A stretch of 64,000 bases of DNA from CAZLMG01 sp964560765 (GTDB lineage: Bacteria; Bdellovibrionota_B; Oligoflexia; Oligoflexales; CAZLMG01). The stretch is from assembly GCA_964560765.1 (NCBI GenBank), contig CAZLMG010000015.1, positions 38,085 through 102,084 of the forward strand, given 5' to 3'. How positions within the stretch are numbered: position 1 is the first letter of the stretch; each line of letters begins with the position of its first letter. Shown here piece by piece: positions 20,002 through 29,254 of the stretch. The translations under genes were made by a program, and so were the position numbers. The notes under the pieces were generated by a model. That model did not search any database. It saw nothing but the letters and a program-made list of their open reading frames with translations, and had not been told where the DNA came from.

Positions 20002-20068
20002 GAAGTGGCTCCCGCATCGCCATTGCAGAGTTCAACTCTCGGCATCATAGCAAACTGTTGGCGTTTTC

Positions 20069-20707
20069 TCACATGCTGAGATTGCAGGCATTGACTTGGC
20101 GCAGATCAACGACGCGGCCGCCGGTGATCGCGGCGATGGCAAATAGGCCTTGCAGGGGGCGCATCGCCTCTTCGCTTTGATCGGCCATGGGGCGCCAGAC
20201 AAAGCTCAGGCGGATTTTGCGGAATTGAGCCACGGTGGTGACCGCCTTGGCGCGCTCCGGGGTCAGGGCGCTGGGCTCGTCAACGACGATCAGTAGGTCC
20301 TGGTCTTCTTGGATATAGGGCAGAAATTTTAGCTCGTCGATGCGCCGGGCGATCAAGGTGTCAGACGCGAGGCCCATGCTGCGAGCCATGGCGCTGCCGA
20401 CAGCGACGAATCCTGACGTTTGATCGTCAATGCTGCTCAGGGAGATGTATCCAGTCCAGGAGCCATCTTGCACTTGCCGGAGCATGCGATCTCGGATGTC
20501 CATGGCGATGCGGTGCGGGCTCGCAACTTTTGGAGTTCGGTCAACCATCGAGGCTAATTCAGCGGTCAGCGACCGGCAAAAGGCGCTCGGATCGACCATG
20601 GTGCCACGGGCTTCATTGGCGCGCGCCGTGCTCCCGAGGAGGGAAGCAGCGGCAAGGGCCTTAAGGGCGATCAAAGAGAAGTTGGCGATTCGACGTCGTT
20701 CTGACAT
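20069..20707 (-). CDS. Exported hypothetical protein, 212 residues
   Basis: ATG with GGAGG seven bases upstream. Signal peptide at about 10-30 (LKALAAASLLGSTARA). The mature part has a mixed alpha/beta profile with strands LLIVVDEPSALT and IRLSFVWRP separated by helices, which recalls a Rossmann-like or von Willebrand A-like core, but no metal or nucleotide motif is evident. Two Cys residues (FCRSL, NACNL) lie near the two ends of the mature chain and could form a disulfide. It is not clearly in an operon with tyrA: the 67-base gap could hold a promoter. Function unknown. Confidence 0.68.
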   Translation of the reverse strand: MSERRRIANFSLIALKALAAASLLGSTARANEARGTMVDPSAFCRSLTAELASMVDRTPKVASPHRIAMDIRDRMLRQVQDGSWTGYISLSSIDDQTSGFVAVGSAMARSMGLASDTLIARRIDELKFLPYIQEDQDLLIVVDEPSALTPERAKAVTTVAQFRKIRLSFVWRPMADQSEEAMRPLQGLFAIAAITGGRVVDLRQVNACNLSM

Positions 20708-20911
20708 TGGGGGACCTCCGGCAAACAGACAGTCACCCTAACGCAAGAAGAGGACCATCGATGACGCGGTCTAGTTCATGAGAATAATTGGGGAAATATT
20801 CGTACGTTGGGGCGAGTTGGGGAAGGCTGCGCTCATTCTTCGTACAGGTGTATGCCGGGTGCGCAGGGCGGCCTTCCCATCGCCGCCGGGACTGGATGAA
20901 ATGATGCTGAT

Positions 20912-22102
20912 TTACTCGTCATCGCCGACATAAATTTCATTGGTTCTGACACCGCCCAAAAACAACGGGTTTCCGACAAACCGACCGAACCATTCATCCC
21001 ATTGCATCCAGCGGGCTTGTTCCTTCTCTTCAGCAGTGACAAGGCGCCACGGCACACCAAAGCGCCGCTTCGCCCATTCATCGCACTCGCGTTGGATGTT
21101 GCCGCCATAGCGACGCAAATGGCGAACAATGGGCTCGGGCAGTTCAGTCCAGTGCGCTTTTCCTTCGCACACATCGAGCCACTGGGCGCTGCGATGTCGG
21201 GTGCGCGCTTGTTCAGCGGCATAAATATCACCAGCAACAGAAACGGCCATGCCGCCGAGAGAGGTTACGCTTTGGCCCCCTGGGCTTGAAATGAAATGCA
21301 TGGAGTTGGCGCGCATGCGGGTGCCTATGCCGGGTCTGCGCATGTTACACGAGGCGCGCAGCCTACTACCTGACCCCGAACCTGGTAGCTGGAAGTGGGG
21401 ATCGTTCGATAGGTCAATACCATGCTGGCTAGAGTTGACTAGGCGTTTGTAGAACTCCGCGGGAGTCTCTGTTCTCAGATTTGGTTGTGGGTGCATCGGT
21501 AAGTGATTTTGCATGGGGTCGATGTAAATACTGTTGCGGCGCAATGCGGCGCCATCCGGCCCGTGCTTTGTGATGTTGCCGGTGAGGAATTCATCCAAAT
21601 GCTCCGGCATCAGTTCAATCGGTCGTCCCATTTGATTGGACGCTTGTTGAAAGACATGTGGGCGATCAGTCTCATTCAGATAACCACCGTTGATGCCGAT
21701 GGAGACGTTGCTGTTGTTAGGGTGATAGTAAAGCTTACCATCCTCGCCAACGAAAACCCCTGCGGCAACAAACCGATCTTGGGCCGCCTTGACTTGCCGC
21801 GAGTAGCCTGGGCAGCCCGGATAATCGCCGGGGTCCAAGTCAAATAGTTTTTCTGCCAAATGCATGTGACCGCCATTTCGCGGCAGGTCAGTTCCCCAGA
21901 TGATCCGCTTTTCATTTGAGTCATACAAGATTCCGATAAAAGAGCCGGGTGGAATACTTTCAACGGGTGGATTCAGCGAGGGGTGCAAGCCAAAGGGGCT
22001 TGGAGCGCCGTTTGATCCCGGTTGGGTGGCATATGCTGGCAGGGTGATGCTGCACATGGCCGGAATGAGTAGCCGTGATCTCAAGGCATGTATTTTCGCC
22101 AT
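20912..22102 (-). CDS. Exported hypothetical protein, 396 residues
   Basis: Start taken at ATG 22102 because GAGGGG lies five bases before it and the next 26 residues (ending LPAYA) form a signal peptide; the open frame extends 53 codons further without signals. Mature protein is Gly/Pro/Asn-rich in the first half (PGSFIGILYDSN, HPNNSNVSIGINGGYL) and helical, Trp- and Arg-rich at the C-terminus (QWLDVCEGKAHW, RWMQWDEWFGRFVG). Two Cys pairs could be disulfides. The two-part layout resembles exported proteins with an N-terminal display region and a C-terminal effector-like domain, but no active site is recognised. Confidence 0.68.
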   Translation of the reverse strand: MAKIHALRSRLLIPAMCSITLPAYATQPGSNGAPSPFGLHPSLNPPVESIPPGSFIGILYDSNEKRIIWGTDLPRNGGHMHLAEKLFDLDPGDYPGCPGYSRQVKAAQDRFVAAGVFVGEDGKLYYHPNNSNVSIGINGGYLNETDRPHVFQQASNQMGRPIELMPEHLDEFLTGNITKHGPDGAALRRNSIYIDPMQNHLPMHPQPNLRTETPAEFYKRLVNSSQHGIDLSNDPHFQLPGSGSGSRLRASCNMRRPGIGTRMRANSMHFISSPGGQSVTSLGGMAVSVAGDIYAAEQARTRHRSAQWLDVCEGKAHWTELPEPIVRHLRRYGGNIQRECDEWAKRRFGVPWRLVTAEEKEQARWMQWDEWFGRFVGNPLFLGGVRTNEIYVGDDE

Positions 22103-22456
22103 TTCATCCCCTCGCGTCGTTGCGAAATGTGGTGTGCGATAGCGGAAGCAATGGAGATGCCAGGTGGCTTCAGTCGCGATTACATCGGTACAACATGCGA
22201 GAATGGATGAGGTACTTCCTAGTCGAAGCAAAGTCCGTGGTACTTGGCTGGATATGGACAAAAGATGCAGTCGTGGGGCCGTTCCTGGGCAACTGCCCAG
22301 AAATGAGCGTGATTTTTCGAGTGCAGAGGAAATGGATGGTCAGCCGACAGCAGAATTTGTTTCCCGGTTAATTTCATCAACATGTCATTGGCGGACTTGT
22401 TGACGCGCACTTACGATGCGGCGAGTGAATGTAGCGACAGCGGGGGAGGCGCTTCT
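22103..22456. other. Divergent intergenic region, 354 bases
   Basis: Lies between the divergent exported-protein and comM genes and must hold promoters for both. A perfect hairpin CTGGGC-AACT-GCCCAG is at 22285-22300, with a T-run 15 bases later; it may be an attenuator in the comM leader or an operator. Short reading frames cross it but none has a ribosome site or protein-like composition. Confidence 0.5.
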
Positions 22457-24070
22457 ATGGTCAAGGTTTGGTCTGCAGCTGTGGATGCGGCGGAAGGGTC
22501 GCCAGTATTGTTGGAAGCGGCCTGGGGGCGCGGGTTCACGGGAGTTCATTTGCTGGGCAACGTGGCCGAGAATTGTCGCGACGGACTGGAGCGCGTCAAA
22601 GTGGTGCTCGATCAGCTGGGCGCATCGGTGCCACAGCGTCGCGTATTGGTTAGCTTTACCCCGAGCGATGTGCGTAAAGACGCCAGCCACTTTGATCTGC
22701 CTCTAGCTGTGGTGCTTGCGGCTCTGATCACCGAAGAGACGTTCGCCGTTAATATCGACGAGTGGGTTTTCGCGGCGGAAATTGGTCTGGATGGGAGTCT
22801 GCGTGCCGTGCCTGGAGTCGTGCCTTTGGCGCTGGCGGCCATGGCCAGGGAACACTGCGGCTTGGTGGTGGCAGAGGGGAATCTACCCGAACTTGCGGCG
22901 CTGAGCCGGATATCAGGTTCCGGAAACGAGGGTTTCAAGGTGCGGGCTTTCGCAGATCTTGCGGGAGTTGTGGCATGGCTGCGCACGGGGCTTGGGGGCG
23001 AAGATTCGGAAGGTACTGGCAATAGCGGCCAGCAAGCCGCACGCTCGGTCAGCTTCGCGGATATGAATCTATCACCTGAGTTAAGGCTCTTGGCGCAGGT
23101 CAGTGCCGCCGGAGCGCATCCGCTGCTGCTGCGGGGTGTTCCTGGGACGGGAAAATCTATGTTTGCGCACAGGCTGGTGAGCCTGTTGCCACCTCTGACA
23201 GGCGAGCAACACGTGCAGCTCCTTCGTCTGCATAGTTTGCGGCAGGCAACCCTATCGCCGGAAGTCTTGGCCGGGCTGCCACCCATCCGACAACCGCATC
23301 ATCAAACGAGCGCCGCCGCGATCCTCGGGTCCCGCGATGGTCCGGGGGAACTGTCATTGGCTTTAGGTGGCGTTTTCTTTCTCGATGAGTTGCCCGAGTT
23401 TCGTCGCGATGTGTTGGAGTCCCTGCGCCAACCTCTGGAGTCGGGGTGGGTGCACGTGGCGCGCGCCGGACAGCATCGGGTGTGGCCTTGCCAGTCGCTT
23501 CTTGTAGCGGCCTGCAACAATTGCCCCTGCGGCTGGCGCGATAGTGGCCGACGGCATTGCCAGTGCACACAAAGTCAACTCTTGGCCTACGAGCGACGAC
23601 TGTCCGGTCCTCTCTTGGATCGCATCGATTTGCACATGACAATGCCAGAGGGATTGTTGTCGACAGGGGACTGGTTATGTCGCTCGAAGGGTGGAGGTGA
23701 CGATCGTGACATGGAGGCTATGCGCCGAGCCGTACACGATGCCAGGGCGAGGTCATCAGAACGAAATCGGCCCTTTGCTGCGATCCTGAATGGAACCTTG
23801 CCGCCGCGTAGTTTGAGTGCCGCGCTTGGCGTCGGTGGGCGGGACTTAGACGAATGGACGGCCCCGTTTTTGCGGGCTGGGGTTAGCAATCGGGCCATCG
23901 TAAGGTCGCTGCGGGTGGCGCGCACCGTGGCGGATTTGCGTGGTGCTGCAGTGGTACAGCGGGACGATTGGCGGCAAGCGCTTTCCTGGTCGCTGGGTGG
24001 GGGCATGGGAGCTCTATCGGCGCGAGCGGTCTTGGCGAAACAAGAGCCCATGGCATTGGCCGAGCGATGA
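22457..24070 (+). CDS. comM: ComM/YifB-family Mg-chelatase-like AAA+ ATPase
   Basis: 537 residues. Start placed at ATG 22457 because GGAGG lies seven bases before it and the product then begins MVKVWSAAV, matching the usual family start; an in-frame ATG at 22382 has no ribosome site. The N-terminal domain (about 1-170) is the Lon-like S5 fold. Walker A is GVPGTGKS near 228 and Walker B is VFFLDELPEF near 306. Four Cys in NNCPCGWRDSGRRHCQC near 355-370 form the family zinc-like cluster. ComM is a helicase that promotes branch migration during natural transformation, which fits the type IV pilins nearby at 28 kb. The 3' end is followed by argS. Confidence 0.9.
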   Translation: MVKVWSAAVDAAEGSPVLLEAAWGRGFTGVHLLGNVAENCRDGLERVKVVLDQLGASVPQRRVLVSFTPSDVRKDASHFDLPLAVVLAALITEETFAVNIDEWVFAAEIGLDGSLRAVPGVVPLALAAMAREHCGLVVAEGNLPELAALSRISGSGNEGFKVRAFADLAGVVAWLRTGLGGEDSEGTGNSGQQAARSVSFADMNLSPELRLLAQVSAAGAHPLLLRGVPGTGKSMFAHRLVSLLPPLTGEQHVQLLRLHSLRQATLSPEVLAGLPPIRQPHHQTSAAAILGSRDGPGELSLALGGVFFLDELPEFRRDVLESLRQPLESGWVHVARAGQHRVWPCQSLLVAACNNCPCGWRDSGRRHCQCTQSQLLAYERRLSGPLLDRIDLHMTMPEGLLSTGDWLCRSKGGGDDRDMEAMRRAVHDARARSSERNRPFAAILNGTLPPRSLSAALGVGGRDLDEWTAPFLRAGVSNRAIVRSLRVARTVADLRGAAVVQRDDWRQALSWSLGGGMGALSARAVLAKQEPMALAER

Positions 24071-24197
24071 CTTTGCTGTCCCATGCATATGCTGTCGGCT
24101 TTGGACAGTCGGCCAGCGCCCGTCCTCGGTTGCTTGCTAGGCGCGGCTTTGCTAGGATCGGGGACTTGTTTGCGCCGGATTTCAGGAGCTGTTGCCC

Positions 24198-25991
24198 ATG
24201 ACGCCAGAACAGATGCGAATTTTCGATCCATGTCGTGCCGATTTGGCGTCGCGACTGCACGGACTGATGTCGGCCATGGTGGTGACGGGCGCGCCGTTGT
24301 CGCTGCCGATTTCAGCGATCTATCGATTGCTGGAGAAGCCACCGGAGGCAGCACTCGGTGACTACGCATTTCCATGCTTTCGGTTTGCCAAAGAGCTCGG
24401 CTGCAAGCCGCCGGACATTGCTGCTAAGCTGGCCGAAAAGCTCGCGATTGCGGACGACGCATCCTGGGTGCGCGAAGCCAAGGTCGTTGGCGCCTTCCTG
24501 AATATTTTTATTAAGCAGGAAAAACTAGCGGGCGCCTGTTTGTCAGCAATCGCTGACGGCAGTTATTTTCGTAGGTTCCAAGAGCATGCTGAACATGCCA
24601 AGACGCGGGTCATGATTGAGTACTCCCAACCCAATACTCACAAAGAATTTCACGTGGGGCATGGTCGCAATATCTGTTTGGGTAACAGCGTGGTGCGCCT
24701 CTATCGCTACCTGGGCTATGACGTTATTTCGGCCAATTACCCCGGCGACGAAGGGACTCACATCGCGAAAGTGCTTTGGTATCTGCGACGAGAAAGGCTG
24801 ACCCCGCCGGTGGCCGATCGGGGTGCATGGCTGGGTCGGGTGTATGTAGCGGCTAATCGCACCCTTGCCGAAGCGCAGGAGGAAGAAAAAGCGACTTATG
24901 AGCGGGAAGTTTCCGATATCTTGCGGGCCATCGAATCGAAACAGGGTGAGGTTTACGATCTCTGGCGCGAGACGCGGCAATGGTCACTCGAGGATTTCTA
25001 CCGCATCTATGAATACATGGATGTTGATTTTGACCAGTACTTCTTCGAGTCGGAGGTCAGCGCCGACAGCCAGCTCATCGTCGATGAGTTTTTAAACAAG
25101 GGCGTGTTCAAAGAAGATCAAGGTGCCATCGGCGTTGATTTGAAGGACTACAAGCTGGGCTTTATGATCGTCCGCAAATCGGATGGCAACACGTTGTATG
25201 CCACCAAGGATCTGGTGCTGGCGCGACGGAAGTTCGCTGATTATCATATCGATCGCTCGATTTATGTGGTGGCGGACGAGCAAAATTTTCATTTTCGCCA
25301 GGTATTCAAGACGCTCGAATTGATGGGCTTTGAGCAGGCTAAACAGTGTTATCACCTGAGCTATGGCATGGTTACATTGCCCGAAGGCAAGATGTCGTCG
25401 CGTTCGGGAAATAGCGTTACATTTATGGATCTTGTGCGCGCTGTCGAGGTTGAGCTTGATAAGATCCTGTCGAAGTACGCCGAGACTTGGACCGCGGAAG
25501 AACGGTTGCGTACGCGGCATCAATTGACCGTTGGCGCCATCAAGTACGGCATGCTGAATACAGACCCGGTCAAGAATATCGTCTTTCAATTTGATGAGTG
25601 GCTTAGTTTTGAGGGGAATTCGGGTCCGTACCTGATGTACAGCTATGCGCGCACACAATCGATCTTGCGCAAAGCGACCGATGAGGGCATGCAGATGGCG
25701 GCAGCCGATGCAGCCGTGTTGCAAAACGCCGAAGAGTTTGAACTGCTGCGCTATTTGTACGATTTCAACTCTGTGGTCGAAGCGGCGGCGGAGAATTATC
25801 GACCCAGTTTGCTGACGCACTACTTGTTTGAAACTTGCAAGGCCTTTAATCGCTTCTATGGAAACCTTTCCGTCCTGAAGGCGGATACGGAGGCGGAGCG
25901 CAGTGCGCGTTTGGCCCTCGTCAACGCCTTTGGCTCTGTGCTGAAGCGTGGTTTGCATCTCATCGGCATAACGCCACCTGAGCGGATGTAG
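24198..25991 (+). CDS. argS: Arginyl-tRNA synthetase
   Basis: 597 residues. ATG 24198 chosen because AGGAG lies nine bases upstream; a TTG six bases earlier is too close to it. The N-terminal additional domain is followed by the class I motif HVGHGRN near 152 and by EGKMSSRSGN near 396, the KMSKS equivalent. The C-terminal anticodon-binding DALR-type helices end in LIGITPPERM. It charges tRNA-Arg in the cytoplasm. The nadE ATG follows nine bases after the stop, so the two are cotranscribed. Confidence 0.97.
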   Translation: MTPEQMRIFDPCRADLASRLHGLMSAMVVTGAPLSLPISAIYRLLEKPPEAALGDYAFPCFRFAKELGCKPPDIAAKLAEKLAIADDASWVREAKVVGAFLNIFIKQEKLAGACLSAIADGSYFRRFQEHAEHAKTRVMIEYSQPNTHKEFHVGHGRNICLGNSVVRLYRYLGYDVISANYPGDEGTHIAKVLWYLRRERLTPPVADRGAWLGRVYVAANRTLAEAQEEEKATYEREVSDILRAIESKQGEVYDLWRETRQWSLEDFYRIYEYMDVDFDQYFFESEVSADSQLIVDEFLNKGVFKEDQGAIGVDLKDYKLGFMIVRKSDGNTLYATKDLVLARRKFADYHIDRSIYVVADEQNFHFRQVFKTLELMGFEQAKQCYHLSYGMVTLPEGKMSSRSGNSVTFMDLVRAVEVELDKILSKYAETWTAEERLRTRHQLTVGAIKYGMLNTDPVKNIVFQFDEWLSFEGNSGPYLMYSYARTQSILRKATDEGMQMAAADAAVLQNAEEFELLRYLYDFNSVVEAAAENYRPSLLTHYLFETCKAFNRFYGNLSVLKADTEAERSARLALVNAFGSVLKRGLHLIGITPPERM

Positions 25992-25999
25992 GGGGCAGC

Positions 26000-27952
26000 A
26001 TGAGCCGATTGCGCGTAGCCGGAGCGACACTCAATCAAACGCCCTTCGACGTGCGCGGCAATGAGGATCGCATTCGGTCCATTCTGTCGGCGGCCAAGGC
26101 GGACGACGTTGCCGTGCTTTGTCTGCCGGAGTTGTCGCTGACCGGCTACAACTGCGAAGACATGTTTACCAGCCCAGCATTAGAGCGCAGTGCAGAGCAA
26201 ATGCTCGGGCGACTCTTGCCGCTGACGCAGAACATGCTGGTAGTCTTCGGTATGCCCGTGAGCTTTGCCGGGAATCTCTATAATTGTGCGGTTGTGGTGC
26301 AAGACGGAGTGATTCTTGGAGTCAATCCCAAGAAAGCTTTGCCGCGCGAGGGCATTCATTATGAGCCCCGTTGGTTTACACCTTGGCCGCCGCGTGTTGT
26401 GCGTGAGACGGCGTTGTGCGGTGTCACGGTCCCGTTCGGTGATATTCGCTACGAGTGCGGCGACATTGGCATTGCCATCGAAATTTGCGAAGAGGCGTGG
26501 ACAGCAGAGTCCATGGTAGCCGACCATGTGCGCAGCGGCGCCATGCTGGTGCTGAATCCGAGCGCATCCCACTTTGCCTTGGGCAAGTTTGCGACGCGCA
26601 GCCGCCTTGTCGCCGATCGCAGTCGTGCCTTGCAGGTGAATTACGTTTATTCCAACTTAGTCGGTCTCGAGTCGGGGCGCGTCATTTATGATGGTGGCGT
26701 CTTGATCGCCGAATGCGGGCGTTTCCGTCGCATCGGCCCCCGCTTTGGTTGCAGTGACGGCGACATGGTTGCCACCGATGTGGATATGGACCTGCCGCGT
26801 GCCCAGCGCTATCGCGGGCGTTCGGCCCGGCATGTGGACGAGGCATCGGTGACGCTGACGGTGGCCGTGCAGGGCAAGCCATTGCCCTTGCGTCCAGAGA
26901 GTCGCGAATTGGCGGAAGTGACGATCGAAGTCCTATCGCCCCCCATCGAAGAAGAGTTTTTACGCGCAGAGATGCGCGGCCTGTTTGATTACAGTCGCAA
27001 GTCGGGTGCGCGTGGTTTCGTCGTGTCGCTGAGCGGTGGTTGCGACTCGGCGGCGTGCGCTCTGTTGGTCGCCCACATGTATGCGGATGCGTTAGCGACT
27101 TTGGGGCCAGACGGATTGCAGCAGGCGCTTGGTTGGGGGCCAAAAGGCGATCGACAAGACGCTCGGTCTTGGGTGAAGGCGGGCTTGACCTGTATTTATC
27201 AGGCCACGGAGCACAGCGGCCTCGTCACACATGCGGCGGCGCAGGGGCTTGCAGAAGAGCTGGGCGCAACGTTCATGGATGCCCGCGTCGACGACGTCGT
27301 CAGCGCCTATGTACAAAAGGCAGAGGCCTTGCTTGGGCGTTCGCTCACTTGGGAGCAGGACGATGTGCCGCTCCAAAACATTCAGGCCCGTGTGCGTGGG
27401 CCATTGGCATGGATGATCGCCAATGTGAAGGGTGCCTTGTTGCTTTCCACCAGCAATCGCAGCGAGGTTGCGGTGGGCTATGCGACGATGGATGGTGATA
27501 CGGCCGGTGGCTTGGCGCCACTGGCGGGGATCGACAAGCGTTTCTTGCGACGATTCTTGCGCTGGGCCGAAACACAATCGGTGATGGGGCTCGGTGCTTT
27601 GCCTTCTCTTGCTGCGGTGAATGCGCAGGCGCCGACGGCGGAGCTGCGGCCTCCGGCCATGCAACAGACGGATGAAAAAGATTTGATGCCGTACGAAGTG
27701 CTGGAGCGCATCGAGCGCTACTTTGTGCGCGACCGGTTGGCGGGGTCGGCCATCTTGGCGAATGTGGCCGTCGACTTTCCCCAGTATCCGGAGGGAGAGT
27801 TGCGACTTTGGGTGGATCGATTCCTCGGCCTTTGGCGCATCAGCCAGTGGAAACGAGAACGATATGCTCCAGGATTTCACATTGATGACGAGAGCTTAGA
27901 TCCGAAAACCTGGTTTCGCTACCCCATCCTTTCCGGCCGCTGGCTACCCTAA
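26000..27952 (+). CDS. nadE: Glutamine-dependent NAD+ synthetase, long form
   Basis: 650 residues. The N-terminal nitrilase-type glutaminase (1-290) has the triad Glu44 in LPELSLTGYN, Lys near 112 in NPKKALPREG and Cys163 in EICEEAW. The C-terminal synthetase has the PP-loop SLSGGCDSAACALL near 342-355 and STSNRSEVAVGY near 484. Such long forms resemble eukaryotic and some bacterial enzymes, larger than the 540-residue two-domain type. It amidates deamido-NAD with ammonia tunnelled from glutamine. Placed directly after argS and probably translated from the same message. A possible AGCC/GGCT stem lies 80 bases after the stop. Confidence 0.95.
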   Translation: MSRLRVAGATLNQTPFDVRGNEDRIRSILSAAKADDVAVLCLPELSLTGYNCEDMFTSPALERSAEQMLGRLLPLTQNMLVVFGMPVSFAGNLYNCAVVVQDGVILGVNPKKALPREGIHYEPRWFTPWPPRVVRETALCGVTVPFGDIRYECGDIGIAIEICEEAWTAESMVADHVRSGAMLVLNPSASHFALGKFATRSRLVADRSRALQVNYVYSNLVGLESGRVIYDGGVLIAECGRFRRIGPRFGCSDGDMVATDVDMDLPRAQRYRGRSARHVDEASVTLTVAVQGKPLPLRPESRELAEVTIEVLSPPIEEEFLRAEMRGLFDYSRKSGARGFVVSLSGGCDSAACALLVAHMYADALATLGPDGLQQALGWGPKGDRQDARSWVKAGLTCIYQATEHSGLVTHAAAQGLAEELGATFMDARVDDVVSAYVQKAEALLGRSLTWEQDDVPLQNIQARVRGPLAWMIANVKGALLLSTSNRSEVAVGYATMDGDTAGGLAPLAGIDKRFLRRFLRWAETQSVMGLGALPSLAAVNAQAPTAELRPPAMQQTDEKDLMPYEVLERIERYFVRDRLAGSAILANVAVDFPQYPEGELRLWVDRFLGLWRISQWKRERYAPGFHIDDESLDPKTWFRYPILSGRWLP

Positions 27953-28090
27953 TGCGGACGGCGCACGTTATCCCTCGCAGACCGCAAATTCGGTGCATTG
28001 CATCAGAACTCTTGCTGAAAATCGCCAGCCTTTTCAGGGCTTAAAAAAATTTTCAAGGAAAACCTAAAGTCGCCTAGGAGCACTTCCGAA

Positions 28091-28194
28091 GAGGTACTTG
28101 TTCACGCCGTAAGGCAAACCGGTGCGGGCTGAGTAACCCGAACGGGAGAGTAAGGAACACATAGAGGAAGAACGTCTCTTTTTAGGAGGGTTAC
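28091..28194 (+). promoter_or_regulatory. Structured 5' leader of the first pilin gene
   Basis: The RNA can form a closing stem TGTTC (28099-28103) / GAACA (28155-28159) that encloses a GCC-GTAA-GGC hairpin (28106-28115) and a CGGG/CCCG hairpin (28125-28140). It is followed by a short AGAG/CTCT stem and a T-run at 28162-28183 that overlaps the space before the AGGAGG site. A sensor-then-switch layout like this is what a riboswitch would show. The segment CACGC followed by AAGGCAAACC recalls the GEMM cyclic-di-GMP aptamer, but the second conserved half (GACGCAAAGCC) is absent. Identity not established. Confidence 0.4.
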
Positions 28195-28650
28195 ATGAAG
28201 TACTCTAAGCCATTTTCAGGTAAGAACGCCGGTTTCAGTCTCGTGGAATTGATGGTCGTCGTGGGTATCATCGGTATCCTGGCAGCTTTGGCTTTGCCAA
28301 AGTACCAGCAATTCACCGCCCGAGCGAAGGCATCTGAAGCAAAGATTAATCTAAACTACGCCTTTACCCTCCAAGAGGCGAATCATATGAATTCTGGTAC
28401 CTACGCAGGTCTTGTAGCGATCGGCTTCTCACCGACAGGTTCGTTGAACTATGGTTATCGCATGAGCGTTGCTGGTACCGCTGCCGCATTCGAAGTTGAG
28501 GCCTGCGCAAACGATACGGGTTGCGGTGTTTCTGAAATTCCAACTACAGGAAATCCTGCCAAGAAGTTGGCTGGTTGCCAGAACGCAGTTCATGTCAATA
28601 CGATAAACCAGCTTAAAGCACTCGTGACCCCAGCAGTTCCCAACTGCTAG
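28195..28650 (+). CDS. pilA: Type IV pilin, first of a tandem pair
   Basis: 151 residues with AGGAGG five bases before the ATG. A short positive leader of 12 residues ends in Gly before Phe14, the prepilin peptidase site, and Glu18 at position +5 of the mature pilin is present (GFSLVELMVVVGIIG). The hydrophobic alpha1 helix runs about 14-38. The globular part has Cys at four positions, the last two bounding a typical C-terminal disulfide loop (GCQN to the final PNC). Exported and assembled on the surface for twitching, adhesion or DNA uptake. It is preceded by a structured leader and followed by a strong hairpin before the second pilin. Confidence 0.95.
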   Translation: MKYSKPFSGKNAGFSLVELMVVVGIIGILAALALPKYQQFTARAKASEAKINLNYAFTLQEANHMNSGTYAGLVAIGFSPTGSLNYGYRMSVAGTAAAFEVEACANDTGCGVSEIPTTGNPAKKLAGCQNAVHVNTINQLKALVTPAVPNC

Positions 28651-28680
28651 GTCGTGGGTGGGGATGCATTTGGCTTGAGT

Positions 28681-28718
28681 ACGAGGGGCTGATGGTGCGA
28701 CGCGCCTGGCCCCTTCGT
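28681..28718 (+). promoter_or_regulatory. Strong intergenic hairpin between the two pilin genes
   Basis: ACGAGGGGC (28681-28689) pairs with GCCCC-T-TCGT (28709-28718) with one bulged T, and an inner GGTGCG/CGCGCC pairing extends the stem. There is no T-run after it, so it is more likely an RNA-stability or processing element, or a partial attenuator, than a full terminator. Confidence 0.55.
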
Positions 28719-28770
28719 CGTATCAGGATGGCCAAAAAGTGTTTAACGAAAAGGTCATGCGAGGACAAGG

Positions 28771-29238
28771 ATGACAAACGCATCGAGCTTACAAGAGAAG
28801 AGCATTCGGTACCGCCATCAGGACGGTTTTTCCCTGGTTGAGTTGATGGTTGTCGTTGGGATTATTGGGATCTTGGCGGCACTCGCCCTGCCCAAGTATC
28901 AGCAGTTTACTGCACGTGCCAAGTCGCGCGAGGCTTATATTAATCTCAATAGCATCTATACGCTGCAGCAAACACATCATCAGGCAAATGGCACCTACGC
29001 CATATCCATGACGACGTTAGGATTCAAAGGTACCTGCGGCGTACCGGCGGCCGGAGAATACCTGACGGTTTATTGTTACGATCTTTTGGGGCCGACGTCA
29101 GCCGCATTTACGGGGCGCGCCACGGCCGCTGCTTACAAGCTGGCTGGCTGCCAGGGGAACTCCCATATCCTTGACATCAATCAAGACAAAGTGTTTTCTG
29201 AACCAGCAGGATCTGCACTGCAAGAAGTTGGCTGCTAG
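28771..29238 (+). CDS. pilA: Type IV pilin, second of a tandem pair
   Basis: 155 residues. The 18-residue leader ends in Gly before Phe20 and Glu24 marks the +5 position (GFSLVELMVVVGIIG). The first 33 residues from that Gly match the upstream pilin exactly, while the globular C-terminal part differs in sequence, loops and Cys spacing (GTCGVPAAGEYLTVYCYD, CQGNSHILD, final EVGC). The nucleotide sequences differ at many synonymous positions, so the identity is under selection rather than from recent copying. AGGACAAGG precedes the ATG. It may be an alternative major subunit or a modifier of the pilus. Confidence 0.94.
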   Translation: MTNASSLQEKSIRYRHQDGFSLVELMVVVGIIGILAALALPKYQQFTARAKSREAYINLNSIYTLQQTHHQANGTYAISMTTLGFKGTCGVPAAGEYLTVYCYDLLGPTSAAFTGRATAAAYKLAGCQGNSHILDINQDKVFSEPAGSALQEVGC

Positions 29239-29254
29239 TAGTTAGGGGTTCTCT

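Noticed and set aside
20833..21237. 134-codon minus-strand frame
   Set aside because: It is a shadow of the exported-protein gene in another frame, with Ser/Pro/Ala-rich, non-protein-like composition.
28091..28160. GEMM-I cyclic-di-GMP riboswitch call for the pilin leader
   Set aside because: Only the first conserved segment (CACGC...GGCAAACC) matches; the GACGCAAAGCC part and the second helix are absent, so the named family is not supported.
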